A program made the translations under genes and the position numbers. Below the pieces are notes generated by a model, which saw only the letters and a program-made list of their open reading frames with translations, was not told where the DNA came from and made no database searches. DNA of 64,000 nucleotides from Fulvia fulva (lineage: Eukaryota; Ascomycota; Dothideomycetes; Mycosphaerellales; Mycosphaerellaceae), in the NCBI RefSeq assembly GCF_020509005.1, contig NC_063016.1, positions 5,208,001 through 5,272,000 on the forward strand, in the 5' to 3' direction. Within the stretch, counting starts at the first letter, position 1. Each line of letters starts with the position of its first letter. Positions 32,376 to 43,289 of the stretch are shown here, piece by piece.

Positions 32376-32814
32376 ATGAAGTCCTTTGCAGCCATTGTTG
32401 CCTCTCTCGCTATGCTGTGCGGCAGCGCACTTGCAGCAGGTTTGTAGTGTCGATTCCAGTTCAACACACGTTGCTCATATCATCACAGGAAACTGCAAAT
32501 GCCAGGACCCCTCTGGCACTGGTAAGCTTGACAGCATTCTGCCACGTGCTTGTCGAGTACCGCTGACATCTCTACGTCTGTAGGTCCTCAGTGGAACGAG
32601 TATACCGAGATGTGCTGCGAGAACGGCAACAACGTTTCGTGCGACAAGGCCAACTACCCAGTCATCAATGCTCCGGATCGGGCAACAACTTCTGCGTCAT
32701 CACCTACGACTTTGATCAGTGCTGCAAGAGCCTTGGAGGTAAGTGTCGAACGCGTTGAGTCGGCAGCGACGGCAGCTAACGCCCACAGCTCCTGGTGCTT
32801 ACTGCTGGTATTAG
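32376..32814 (+). pseudogene. Small secreted cysteine-rich protein, paralog 1 (frame broken at a lost intron)
   Basis: Four exons can be read: 32376-32439, 32489-32521, 32584-32738 and 32789-32814. Introns are 49, 62 and 50 bp with GT/AG ends. A clean signal peptide (M-K-S-F-A-A-I-V, cleaved near L-A-A) leads to the family core N-C-K-C-Q-D-P. Then come a C-C pair, single Cys residues, a second C-C and a terminal A-Y-C-W-Y. Near 32670 the frame changes by one base, exactly where paralogs have an intron before their Q-C. Here the intron is absent and the exon end appears clipped. If not an assembly error, the copy encodes only the N-terminal half. Confidence 0.6.
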
Positions 32815-33529
32815 ACGAGTTGATGATGGATATTGACCGCGGTAGAGAACTGTGGTATCCAGATAGATGACTTTCAATGTATCTGCGTTCTGTCAATCAC
32901 TCATCACAGAATTCACTCACCTTGATCAAGCTGGCCAGGCGACAGTCTGGAGCTTGTGGCTGTTTCGTTACGCTGCTTGGCAGCAATTGCTTGGTGTAGT
33001 CACTCTTCACGTTTCCCCACGTGCCATTGCGATAGGGCACAGGAGACCCCACGTGTATCGTAGTCGCTTTCGTGCAATGGAGCACTAAAGGAGGCGAGCC
33101 TGGCTGGGAGCCATGTCAAACCATGACAAGCTCAAATGCCGACAGTGGCCGACATGTCGGCTGCTCCAAGTGAGACACCCAATGATGAGACGCTTGAGCC
33201 ACAGAGCGATGACCACCGGACCGGGACTAGGGAATTGGTCGAGTCTTGCCCAATGCAGAAGGTAGGGCACATGGTCAGTATGTCGCGGTCTACGCCCCAA
33301 TCCGGTGCGCTGATGCCTGTGAGGTACCCTTAGTTGATACTGTCACTGTGTTTCCAAGGTGATGCCGTGCCTGGCCGCCATGATCTGAGACCACTCGGGT
33401 TGGAGTCGTCCGAACGCTTCAAGTAAAGACCATCAGGCTGGCGCCTCCAGAGTAGACCACCACACTCCGAAGCAACAGCAGACTCACCTTCCCTTCCAGC
33501 TCTTCCAGATATCGCCACACACCATCGAT

Positions 33530-33979
33530 ATGAAGTTCACATCAGTCGCTGCCCTCTCGCTCTCGCTCCTTGTTGGAAGGTCGGTCCTTCTACGCCCATG
33601 GGTCTTCTGCATCAATGACTGACATGCTACAGTGTTTTCGCCGTATCGCCTGCAGGGTGAGTGTGCTGGAGCCTGGTAGCTCGGACGTGTGCTGACCAGA
33701 ACAAGTAATTGCAAATGCCAGGACCCGTACGGCACAGAGCCTCAAAATAATGAGGCAACCTGGGTATGCTGTGGCAACTCAGCAGCTGCTCAGCTCTGCC
33801 CGAACGCCAATGCACCAGGACCAAACAACCAGGTGAGTCCGGTTAATGATGATACCCTGGCGCGCTGACGAGACCGCCTACAGTGCTCGTGTGGTGGCGA
33901 GAATAAGATTGTGGAGCACATCTTTGATGCTTGCTGCAAGCAGAACGGTGCGCCGCAGGGTGCCTTCTGCTGGAACTAG
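33530..33979 (+). CDS. Small secreted cysteine-rich protein, paralog 2 (intact)
   Basis: Four exons 33530-33579, 33633-33656, 33706-33832 and 33884-33979 join in phase to 98 aa. The signal peptide (M-K-F-T-S-V-A-A-L) ends around V-F-A. The mature part has ten cysteines: C-K-C, C-C, C, C-S-C, C-C, C. The core N-C-K-C-Q-D-P and the end G-A-F-C-W are shared with paralogs 1, 4 and 5. Introns are 49-53 bp with CTGAC-type branch points. It is a secreted, probably disulfide-rich, candidate effector or surface protein. The function is unknown and I recognise no named family. Confidence 0.75.
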
Positions 33980-34622
33980 ACCGTGTACATATAAGCATAG
34001 ATGAACCTATGAAATCAGCTCTGTCGTGTTATGCAGCCACTTTTGATCATGTTTGGACACGCGCGCCACCGAGTACGCTTGTCGTGCTCCTGAACGACAG
34101 TGCTTGTGGTGGGATGCCGTACCTCAGCACTACGAGACGTGTATTCACTGAGACAGTAGCATAGCACATGTGATGACGACTTGGCGTGAATGACGGAAGT
34201 TGTGATGGCGCAGGTTTGGCTGCGAGGTTGAGAAACTGCTGACGTTGCAAACCCAAAGCGGACTAGCGCGCTCTCAGCCTTCGTGATCAACATCATCGCC
34301 TCCTGTTCCTCATCCGAGGGATCGTGGGGATCACCATCAACATCATATCATCCTCCACTGAACAGTCGCACGCCTTCGTGTCCTGTGTCCGCAGAGAATC
34401 ATGTGGTCTGTCCGCGATGAGGTAAGCAGAGTTGAGCATGGCGTCGGGTCCATGAAGATGCACAGAGGAAGAAATGCTCGAAGGAGGTACAGTCATCATT
34501 ACTCCTCTACTGTGGCTATATGCGGTATGTGGTACGAAGCATCAGTATCGTACACTCGAAGATGTCGAACATCTTTCTCATCACACCGCCAACACCCTCT
34601 CACCCAACGATGGCGAAGTTGT

Positions 34623-35112
34623 CTAGCAGACCTCGACACAGTATTAGTATTGCTACATTGAGATCAGCCTCGGCCTTTCTGAGAGATTTCGAGTGCTTAC
34701 AACTCCCTCTGGCGTCCAGAACACATTACCCGGAGCCTTACCGGTGGAGGTGTTCTTAAAGTGGTCAGCTCTGGCTCTGATTCTTCGGGCTTCTCAAAAC
34801 TTACGACGCATGTCTGGTAACCAGTCAAGCAAGTATCAGCTTGACAACACTTGTCGCCGCTCTGGCAGTAATGCTGGGAACCGATCGATTCCTACAGATA
34901 AGGACTACTGTTAGACCACTGTGCCAGTCACGAGGTTCTGCTCGCAATCAACGTACATTGCAGTCTCCTGGATGATAGTCGCAAGCGTAACGAGCCTCGA
35001 GTGGGTCGTCACCATTGTCTCCTCGCTTCGACATTGGTGCCGGACTACCAGGAACGGCAGCCGCCTGGACCAGAGCGACCAGCGCCGGGACTATGAGGAA
35101 GAACGACTTCAC
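34623..35112 (-). CDS. Small secreted cysteine-rich protein of a different type, start codon GTG
   Basis: Exons 34957-35112, 34805-34891, 34701-34754 and 34623-34631 give about 101 aa. All three introns (65, 50 and 69 bp) fall between codons. The peptide begins with a textbook signal sequence (K-S-F-F-L-I-V-P-A-L-V-A-L) but the codon before it is GTG, not ATG, and no in-frame ATG lies upstream before a stop. The first internal ATG lies after the signal (M-S-K-R-G-D). The mature part has eight cysteines including a C-C pair. A TATATA at 35208-35213 could be the promoter box. The last exon of three codons is uncertain. The spacing is unlike the N-C-K-C-Q family. Confidence 0.5.
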
Positions 35113-36260
35113 GTTCACGAGATGTGGTGTGCAAAGTGGCTGGTGATTGCGATATCTGTGTCTGGTGGCGATTGCTACCGATCAAGTGATAAGTTGTCTG
35201 ACTTTGGTATATAAAGACCTCTTTCGAACGAGATCGCTAATGGAACGCGTAGAGTCAGACATCTCCACGCCCTTGAGACACCACTACTGCTTGCAGCACG
35301 TTCCTGAAGGCTTCGTACGCATCACTCTAGCATATCGCAGATGTCTGAGACACCTCTCCTCTGAAATGTCGCGTACCACGTGTGTGCTGTTTCCCGTCAA
35401 TTGCCGAGATAGTAGCGCGGTGTTGCGGTCCGCTATTGCACACACTCGGACTGTTTTCGCACGAACCGGACCCCAGCCAACCCGTGGAGCGGTCAGCCTG
35501 ATCGCGGGCTGTCAACTTGCTGCTTTCGGTCTGGAGTCGCCAGGTCCAGATCAATGTTACTCTTGCCAGGCCTTATGACCATGCTAATTCAGTCCGGTGA
35601 CCGAGCTAACAGCGTTGCTTTTCTTGGCCTGATCTGGGGGCTAAGCAGGGGCCTAGCTTAGTTCAACTTCACCTCTTAAGGCTGCCAAACGACATGCTGG
35701 GAACATCGCATGGAGTGACGTACGCCGTTCTTCTCATTCGATGGCGACCAGCAGGCCAAGGTTAGGTCAAAGCAACGCGATGTCACTGTAGGTCTTTGGC
35801 ATGAACGTGCAAGTTGCCCAGCGGCTATTGGCTGGCTCTTTGTCTGTCAAAAGACCTTGCAGTTCTCACACTTACACGATTACAGCTACTTCTTGCGATC
35901 ATGGATCCAAGACACCCTCATTCAAGCTCACGGGCACCGTCATCGTCAAGTTGCCCTTCCGGCCATGATCCATCAGCTTAGGTCGAGACCGGTGTATCAT
36001 TGTTACGGACATATTCCTGTTGAATACAAGCAACGGCAGTAGGGTGCCGCGGATATCACTGTTCGAGCTGAGACAGAAGCCTTTGGGAAACGAATGGGAT
36101 CTCGTTTTCACCTTCGTCACACTACCCCAACTATGCGATGTGGAGTACCAAGCAACATATCTGAAGTCTCCCGCAACAACCACTTCGACGAACGTACCCG
36201 CACACACGCAATTACTCGTTCATCGTAGTCACTCCTTACGCCTCCGATTCACTGATCAAT

Positions 36261-36699
36261 ATGCGCTCTACTTTGGTCTTCCTCGCGCTGCTGGCAGCAC
36301 TCAGCAGCCTGGTCAGCGCCGGCTACAATTGCAAGTGAGTCCCCGAGACCAGCTCGTGACGCATCAGAAGCACACTCATAACACTTTGCAGATGTCAAGA
36401 CCCGAGCCGGGCCTCAGGACAACCAGGCAACATACTACTGCTCTATGGGTGGCCGCGACATCGTTGACAGCTGCTACAACTTCGGTTCCCCGGGCAAGAA
36501 CAACCAGGTAAGAGTATTTCCATGACCGAGACGGATGGACTGGGGCTGACGCATGAGCAGTGTGGCGGTAATGGCGACAATTGCATCAACTCTGGCAAGA
36601 TTGATCTTTGCTGTAGAAGTCAAGGTGGTAAGTTGTGTGTCCGTCCATACTTGAAGGAATCACGACTGATCATCGATAGCACTTGGAGCTTTTTGCTGA
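36261..36699 (+). pseudogene. Small secreted cysteine-rich protein, paralog 4 (one-base insertion)
   Basis: Exons 36261-36334, 36392-36507, 36561-36627 and 36680-36699, introns 52-57 bp. The signal peptide M-R-S-T-L-V-F-L-A-L-L-A-A-L ends near V-S-A. Then come N-C-K-C-Q-D-P, a region with single Cys residues, N-N-Q before the intron, C-G-G after it, a C-C pair and the terminal G-A-F-C. An extra C around 36406-36408 shifts the frame by one shortly after the Q-D-P core. Every later exon is coherent in the shifted frame, so the gene was functional until recently or the base is an assembly error. Confidence 0.6.
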
Positions 36700-37078
36700 A
36701 AGTAGACTTGATGTAACTTGATGTATGGGAGGAGTCTGTAACTGGGGATCTATGTATAATTCGTCATGTCAATGTTACATCGCACACAGGCAGTCGCCGT
36801 AGCCCTCAGTGCGCTTCTATCATTTGCTCACCCGTGGCGACAGTCCATTGGCACGAGCAAAACGACAGTCTGATTGCAACCGTCTAAGAATGTGAGTCTA
36901 GAGCGTGGGAGGGGGATGCTGTGGATTGATAGAGGACGGGACGTCTCCTTGAGGAGTCTTATCAGAGTGTCAGTCCATCAGTCATCAACTACCAGATTGA
37001 AGTACCAGACATTGAGTTCCAGATTACCAGAAAAGGAACTGTTAGGATTCTCGACGTTGACATATCTGAACGATCGAT

Positions 37079-37592
37079 ATGAAGTTTGCACACATTTCCC
37101 TCGCGATCTCCACATTGTTGATAAGCTCGTGGGTATGAAGCTTCAACAGAACGATCCTGATGGTGATACTGAGATGGAACAGTGCTCTCGCAGGCTACAA
37201 CTGCAAGTAAGGCTCACCTCTCGGGTCCTTTCGCCAGCATTGAATGTTGCATCCCTTTCTGGGATCATTGCAGCATTGTTGATCCAGTCTCGATGCTGAT
37301 CGCGTTCTTCCTCATACAGATGTCAAGACCCCAGTGGTACTGGTCCACAGGACGACACGGCGACCGTGGTCTGTTATAGCTTCGGCTCGACTACTAGGGA
37401 ATGCATCTCAGAGCACTATCCTGGACCCGATCACCAGGTATGATGATTCCTCCCCGTCTAGACGGTGACTTGCTAACTGAGAGGTATCTACAGTGCTCGG
37501 GATCTGGCTTCAACTGTATTGACTGAGGCGCTTTCGATACCTGCTGCAGATGGCAGACGAAGCAGAAATCTGGAGCATGTTGTTGGGATTGA
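37079..37592 (+). pseudogene. Small secreted cysteine-rich protein, paralog 5 (internal TGA)
   Basis: Exons 37079-37128, 37183-37206, 37320-37437 and 37494-37592, with phases all consistent. The signal peptide M-K-F-A-H-I-S-L-A-I ends near A-L-A. The core N-C-K-C-Q-D-P-S-G-T-G-P-Q and the last exon C-S-G-S-G-F-N-C follow paralog 2. A TGA at 37524-37526 interrupts the last exon. Beyond it the frame still reads the family's C-C and terminal C-W signature to a second stop at 37590-37592. The product is probably truncated and lacks the last cysteines. Confidence 0.6.
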
Positions 37593-38206
37593 TGAGACGG
37601 ATTTGATGTGACGAAGCACGAGGGAGTTGGAGGTAATGTTGGCATGTTGTTCGAGATTTGGAGTACAGGACAAATGTGACCAGTTGCCCTGTTGTTGCAT
37701 TTTGCTCACGACTCAGACCATGCAAGCTAGAGTTGTTTGGATGTCCTGGTGTGTCTGAGCCGAAGCAACCATTGACTTTCCCTCTTGACCTCCCAACTTG
37801 CAAGTTGGGACCTCCTCCCACACCAAACATTGAACATCCTGCCAGCACCGACTGCAAGGAGCGACGACGACATGAACGTCTCTTGCTTCGGGTCACGTTG
37901 TCGCTGCCAACATGCGCGCTATCCTGACGATCCAAGGCGTTGCACCCAGTTCATCGTGCCTGCTCCGTGGCAGCAGCACAGCAGGAGCCACTTCAACATG
38001 GCAGATGATGGCTGCCAATGCGGCACTGACACGCAACGGTGGGTAAACATGTACATGTAGGTCCTTCTTCTGCAATCTGCTCAGCCCACAACACGCCTCA
38101 GCAACGAGGCCCATTCACATGGTGCATGCTTTTCACGCACGATCGATGAGTGCGACATAGATTGGAAAAGACTACAACGATTGGAAACACCGGCCTGCCT
38201 GCAGCA

Positions 38207-41200
38207 ATGCTCTCACGATCGAACAGCAACGCCGCCGATCGGCTCCAACGAGCAAAGTCCAACTCGTCCGCCCACACCGCCACCTCCAGCCATCACCGCC
38301 AGTCCACCAACATCGAGCCTTACGTCGGGTCACAGCAACATGCAGAAGCCGCGGCAATCGAAGCTCATAGGCGTGCGCAAGAGGTCGAACACCCGACATC
38401 ACGCCCAGTCCCGCCCAAGCTGCAGCGGCGACGCAGCCAGAAAGACGGCACGAGCCAAGGGAGTCACTTCGAGATCGCACGGAGGAAGTCTCTGGCGCGA
38501 GCCGATGATGAGCCCAGAGTGAGGCCAGTGTCGTGTCTGCCAAGTCCATCGAAACCGATCACATCGATCGAAGAAACTCAGGAAGGCACCATCATCACAC
38601 GGAGAAGGTCGGTCATTCCTCCTTTAGCAGAACCAAAGCTGTTGCCGAACGATCCGGCATCATCGGCGTCCACCTCTGCTCGCCAAGTCCGCCGACGCCA
38701 ATCAGCATACACAGAAGGGAGCCCTCAGGCTCGATCTTCACAAACCATTCAGGACCCCGACGCAACCTTGCAGCTGCCGGACCTTGGAGCCGACCCCGCT
38801 GGCATATTTCACCTGCGTAAGACGCCAGACTATCGCCCATCTGCCGCTGCGGATCAACGTGCTACACGATCGCGTCGGCCGTCTCTTCGCGAAACGCAGA
38901 CAGATGAGGATATTCGCAACATGGCTCGTGATGAGTACCTGCAAGATCTTCATGCCAAGCGTCTGCGAGAGAGGAAGTCATTCATGCTGGCTCCCTTCCA
39001 AAAGCGGCGGGCGACGACGACCGCCACCAACCTCAACTCGTCCTTGCCTCCCTTCAATTACGCTAACGATGGCAATGCCGCTCCCTTGCCCGTCAATCCA
39101 GCGTTTAATGCCCTTAAGCCGGAAAAGTCACGCAAAGTGTCAGACACCATCAAAGGCCGCCTCAAGAAGGTCTTTCGCAAAGTCTCAAAGCCAATCAGCC
39201 TTCCTCCTCAACATATCGAGGCCAACGATCTGCACTACACCGTGCGCCAAGATGATGTCAGCGATGCAGAGGTCAATCCCGTAGTTGATTGCACGGATCC
39301 ATTCATGACTGCCACAGCAGAAACACTCGGGCCGCCCGCGGTCAAATTCAACAGCACTCAAAACAGCAACAACGGTAGCCAGGAAAGCCTTGCGCGGTCG
39401 AGAGTCACAAGCTGGACAACCTCAACTGTCGCAGGCATGAACAGCACGCGCACCAGGGATGGACCTTTTGCTCAAGGGGACGATGCAACAAAGGTGCGCA
39501 AAAGAAGCTCCTTCTTCGGCCGGCCGATACAGAACAAGCTCCGCCGTACCAGCAGAACTGATCTGAAGGGATCCGAAGAGAGTCAGAGTCAGAGTCACAG
39601 CCTGTACGAGGCATTGCAGAAAGTGATTAGACCATCCAACTCTATCGACCCACCTCGGCAGGAAATCTCAATTTCTCCACCCATACCACCACGACCAGAC
39701 ACTATCACATCAAGAGAGTCGACCTCCTCTGCACGTGCACTACTGCCATCGCAACAGCGCTGCAGCATCTCTGCAGAAAGCTATGGGACAAGCCTCTCAT
39801 CCACGATCCGGCCAATCTCACCTCTTGACCCAGCAGAATATGGTGCTGTCAACATACCATCGCCCATCAAAGAAGTCACCAGCCCAGGACCCGACTACAA
39901 CGGCGCTGACGAACAAAGCTCACCTGAGCGTACGCCAGGCGGTGGACTCAAGCGACGTACTGCCACGAAATCTTCAGCGCCTTCGCAAGAACAACTCACT
40001 CGCCGGATGGAACGCCACAAGAATAGATGGCAATCTCCACTGGACGAGATTGCTCCTCAGGGAGGGCAGTCAGCAAGAAAGATGATGCCCGAAGACAATC
40101 CATACGAAATGCGCTCTCTCAGTCAGTCGATGCGCAATCCCGTGCCACACAACGATCTGCCGTATCATGCCAACCTCGGTGCTCCTCGTATGGACGCCTT
40201 GTCGCCCAGCGTGTACTCACGTGGTACCGACGGCGCATCTCCACGCCCATTGACACCCGATGATGTTGGCATGACTACCATCACCATCACTAGCCGTGAG
40301 GTCAGGAAGTATGACATTTCGCCTGGCCCGAAACATGGAGATGCCACCAAACGTATTCAAGGCAGTCGAGAATGGCGCAAGTGGTTATCCGATGAAATCT
40401 GCAACTTTACTCCCGCCCAACAAGTGGCTGGTGGCAGACCAGGCTCTTTGTCTCCTACGATGTAGAATGACCTGGGAGAGTCAAAGTTTCGCCCGCGCGC
40501 CGGCAGTAATGCTTCGAGTCAGATGAACGGTCGCTACCCAGCAATCAGCGGTAGTCGTCCGGTCAGCCGTCAGAGCAACGTATCGTCACGACATGTGTCA
40601 CCACGGGAGAGTCAAGAACAGCTTGGAGGCCGCTCTCGCACAACCAGCCGCCAGCCGAGCCTGGAAGCATTCTCTGCAGTGTTCGGACAACAGCGGCCAG
40701 CACAGGCCTACCCTGTCTTGCATCCACAGCCCAGCTACCAGCGCATGCCAGTAGAGCTACCAGCTATCGACGCAAGCCAAGTCATTGACCCGTATGCTCA
40801 CGGCCCAGCCTATGTCCCGCCATCAGTGTACACTGGGAAGGCTCCTTTTCGCCCCAAGTCAGCATACGAGCTTCGAGCACATTATCGCAACAGCAAGACT
40901 GGCCGCTCGACACCAATCGAGGTTGTTCGGAAGACTGCCGAAGCCAATTTGATGGAAGACAACACTATCCGCAACATCTCAAACGGACCTTATGCTGCTG
41001 CATCTCCTCGCATGCCCAGCGTCAATCAGGAAAACACACGCCCGCCATTGCCAGCTGTCTCCAGCTCTGAATGGCTTGCGACTGGAGGTACAGTGAAGAA
41101 GAGGAAGGAGATCAAGAAGGCGAGCTCGATGTACATGCAGCCGCGCCCCTCGAGAGATACTTTTGGGATCGCGGAGCTCAGCGCAGCTAAAAGATCGCCT

Positions 41201-41269
41201 GGACAGAGACTTGTGACGAACTGGTTGGATGATCGTAGGAGCAAGGAGAATACACCGGCTTTTGTTTGA
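38207..41269 (+). CDS. Large Ser/Arg-rich, probably disordered protein (about 1000 aa)
   Basis: A long frame from the ATG at 38207 encodes a basic, Ser/Pro/Arg-rich protein with many phosphosite-like R-R-x-S motifs. It has a conserved-looking basic helix (R-D-E-Y-L-Q-D-L-H-A-K-R-L-R-E-R-K-S near residue 245) and a segment S-R-E-W-R-K-W-L-S-D-E near residue 725. A TAG at 40463-40465 interrupts it, but the same frame continues to 41269 with the same composition (R-P-P-L-P-A-V-S-S-S and G-Q-R-L-V-T-N-W-L-D-D-R). A 42-nt in-frame intron, 40424-40465 (GTGGCT donor, pyrimidine tract, ending in that TAG), would join both parts into 1006 aa. The look is that of Dothideomycete cytoskeleton or polarity-associated proteins; I cannot assign a function. 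Confidence 0.65.
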
Positions 41270-41839
41270 GATGGCGGAACGGAGTGGAGAGGCTGTTGAA
41301 TATGGTCGGTATTGGTATTGCTTGATGGCTTGGAAGGTTGTGGTGTAATGGAGCTCGCTGTTGAGCAGTGGGTATTAGTGGATAGGGGATGTGTTGGTAG
41401 TGTAGACACTGTTGGTATTGTTTTGAAACGCCATATCGTATGCTTGCGTACCTGCATTGCCAAGAAGCGATTTCGCCGAGAGGTTTCGGCCGAGTCCACG
41501 GACGGTAGGATTGCGCGGTAAACTTGCCGACATTTCTTTCATCTGCCGTTGATCAGTTCTTCGTCAGCCATCGCCAACAATGAAGCCCGAATCCCGTCAT
41601 GCTCGGCGCCGTAGCACAGCATTGACAAGGCGAGGGCATCTGCATACCGGGTGCTGACGAAGGAAGCATGGCCTCGATAAAGGCAGTTGGTGCTGCCCAG
41701 CTTGCATATCCGTCTCAAAGCATTGCATAATCAGAGCTCCCCAATGCCAGCACCAGCCTCGCGGGTCTTGGGTGGAGTCCTTGCTGTTGGCGTGATCTTG
41801 TTGGCATATTTAGTTCTGTGCCTGCCCCTCCACGACGAC

Positions 41840-42697
41840 ATGTCTGCCCCACTAGTTTTGAGGAGTCTTTTGTCTCGAAACACTTCTGCCTTGTTGAGAC
41901 CACTTACTGCTTCGACACTTACAAGCTCTCACAGCTCCCGTACCACGACATTCACATCCTCGCACTTCAGCACAACTACCGCGACCATGTCAGCAATCAA
42001 AGGCTACGACCAAACCTCTTTCAAAGACGCCGTCAAGCACCGTCGCACCGTCTACAGCTTGCAGAAGAAGTCCCCGATCTCGGACGATCGTATCAAGGAG
42101 ATTGTTACCCAGGCTATCAAGCATGTTCCGTCGTCTTTCAATAGCCAGTCGGCGAGGCTGGTCGTGTTGGTGAAGGAGGAGCATGATAAGTTCTGGCAGG
42201 TTGTGAGTGATGTGCTCAAGGCGCATGTGCCCGAGGATAAGTGGGAGCATACCAAGCAGAGGATGGATATGTTTTCGGGGGCTTATGGGACGGTATGTTT
42301 ACATATTGACATGGTGATGTGAGAGTGGGGATGTATGGAATGGTACTGACGGTTTATGACCTGATAGATCCTCTTCTACGAAGACCCAAACCCCATCAAA
42401 GCCCTGCAATCCAAACTGCCCACCTACGCCGACAAGTTCCCCGTCTGGTCTGAGCACACTTCAGCCATGCATCAGTACGAGTTGTGGACTGCCTTCGAGA
42501 CGGAGGGACTGGGTTGCAATTTGCAGCATTACAACCCGCTGCCTGATCAGAAGGCGTCGGAGATTTGGAACATCCCACTGGAGTGGAGCTTGAAGGCGCA
42601 GCTTGTTTTCGGCGAGCCGAAGGAGGGTGCGAGAGATCAGTTGCCGACGAAGAGCGAGGAGCCGATTGAGGAGAGGGTCAAGTTTTATGGGTTTTAG
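41840..42697 (+). CDS. Nitroreductase family protein, FRM2/HBN1-like, with mitochondrial-type leader
   Basis: FMN-dependent NAD(P)H oxidoreductase of the compact Frm2 type, which in yeast is linked to lipid signalling and oxidative stress. Exons are 41840-42292 and 42368-42697 (75-bp intron), 260 aa from this start. The domain begins about residue 50: F-K-D-A-V-K-H-R-R-T, K-H-V-P-S-S-F-N-S-Q-S-A-R for FMN contacts, then after the intron G-L-G-C-N-L-Q-H-Y-N and W-S-L-K-A-Q-L-V-F-G. The 49 residues before M-S-A-I-K-G are rich in Arg, Ser, Thr and Leu without acids, like a mitochondrial presequence. Starting at 41987 (cytosolic, 211 aa) or 41744 (adds a hydrophobic segment) are alternatives. Confidence 0.85.
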
Positions 42698-43289
42698 AGA
42701 AGGCAAGAGATGGCGTTGGGGAGCATACAATGGGAGGTCTAGCAAGAGGTATGAGCATAGCAAGGAGTGCTGTGTAAGAGCATAGCAAATACACCGCGCA
42801 TGTCCAACACGGGCAAAGAGTTCAACACCGTGCGACACGGAAATGCTGACTGAGCTACATGCAAGCAACACAGCTTCGAAGCAAGTCTACTGACGATGGT
42901 ATACATGTGACAACTGCAAGCTAAGCCTCAGCCTCTCAGCTACTGACTGCATCTAAGTTTTGGCAGGCAGAAGTGAATGAAATCCAGATCACCTCGGACT
43001 GCCGCCTTGGGCAATTCATTGTGGCTGGAGCTTCACCTTTATCCCAACAACACCTCACACAAGTGAGTCACATGGCGGCTGTGTTGTACGTCGCACGAGT
43101 ATAACACTTCACTACAAGAGCACACATGACCACAGAACTCGACTACTACGTGAGTGCAAGCCTTTCACAGACCGAAAGCGACCACAACATAGACCTCTTT
43201 GTCCCCGCCCGAATTCAGCTTTCACACCTGAAAGACTAACCCTCATAACCTTGACAGCACAACTCTTGCGACCACACACAACAACCACA

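Noticed and set aside
36771..36880. 33-codon frame with a signal-peptide-like start between paralogs 4 and 5
   Set aside because: Too short, no cysteines and no splice site continuing it.
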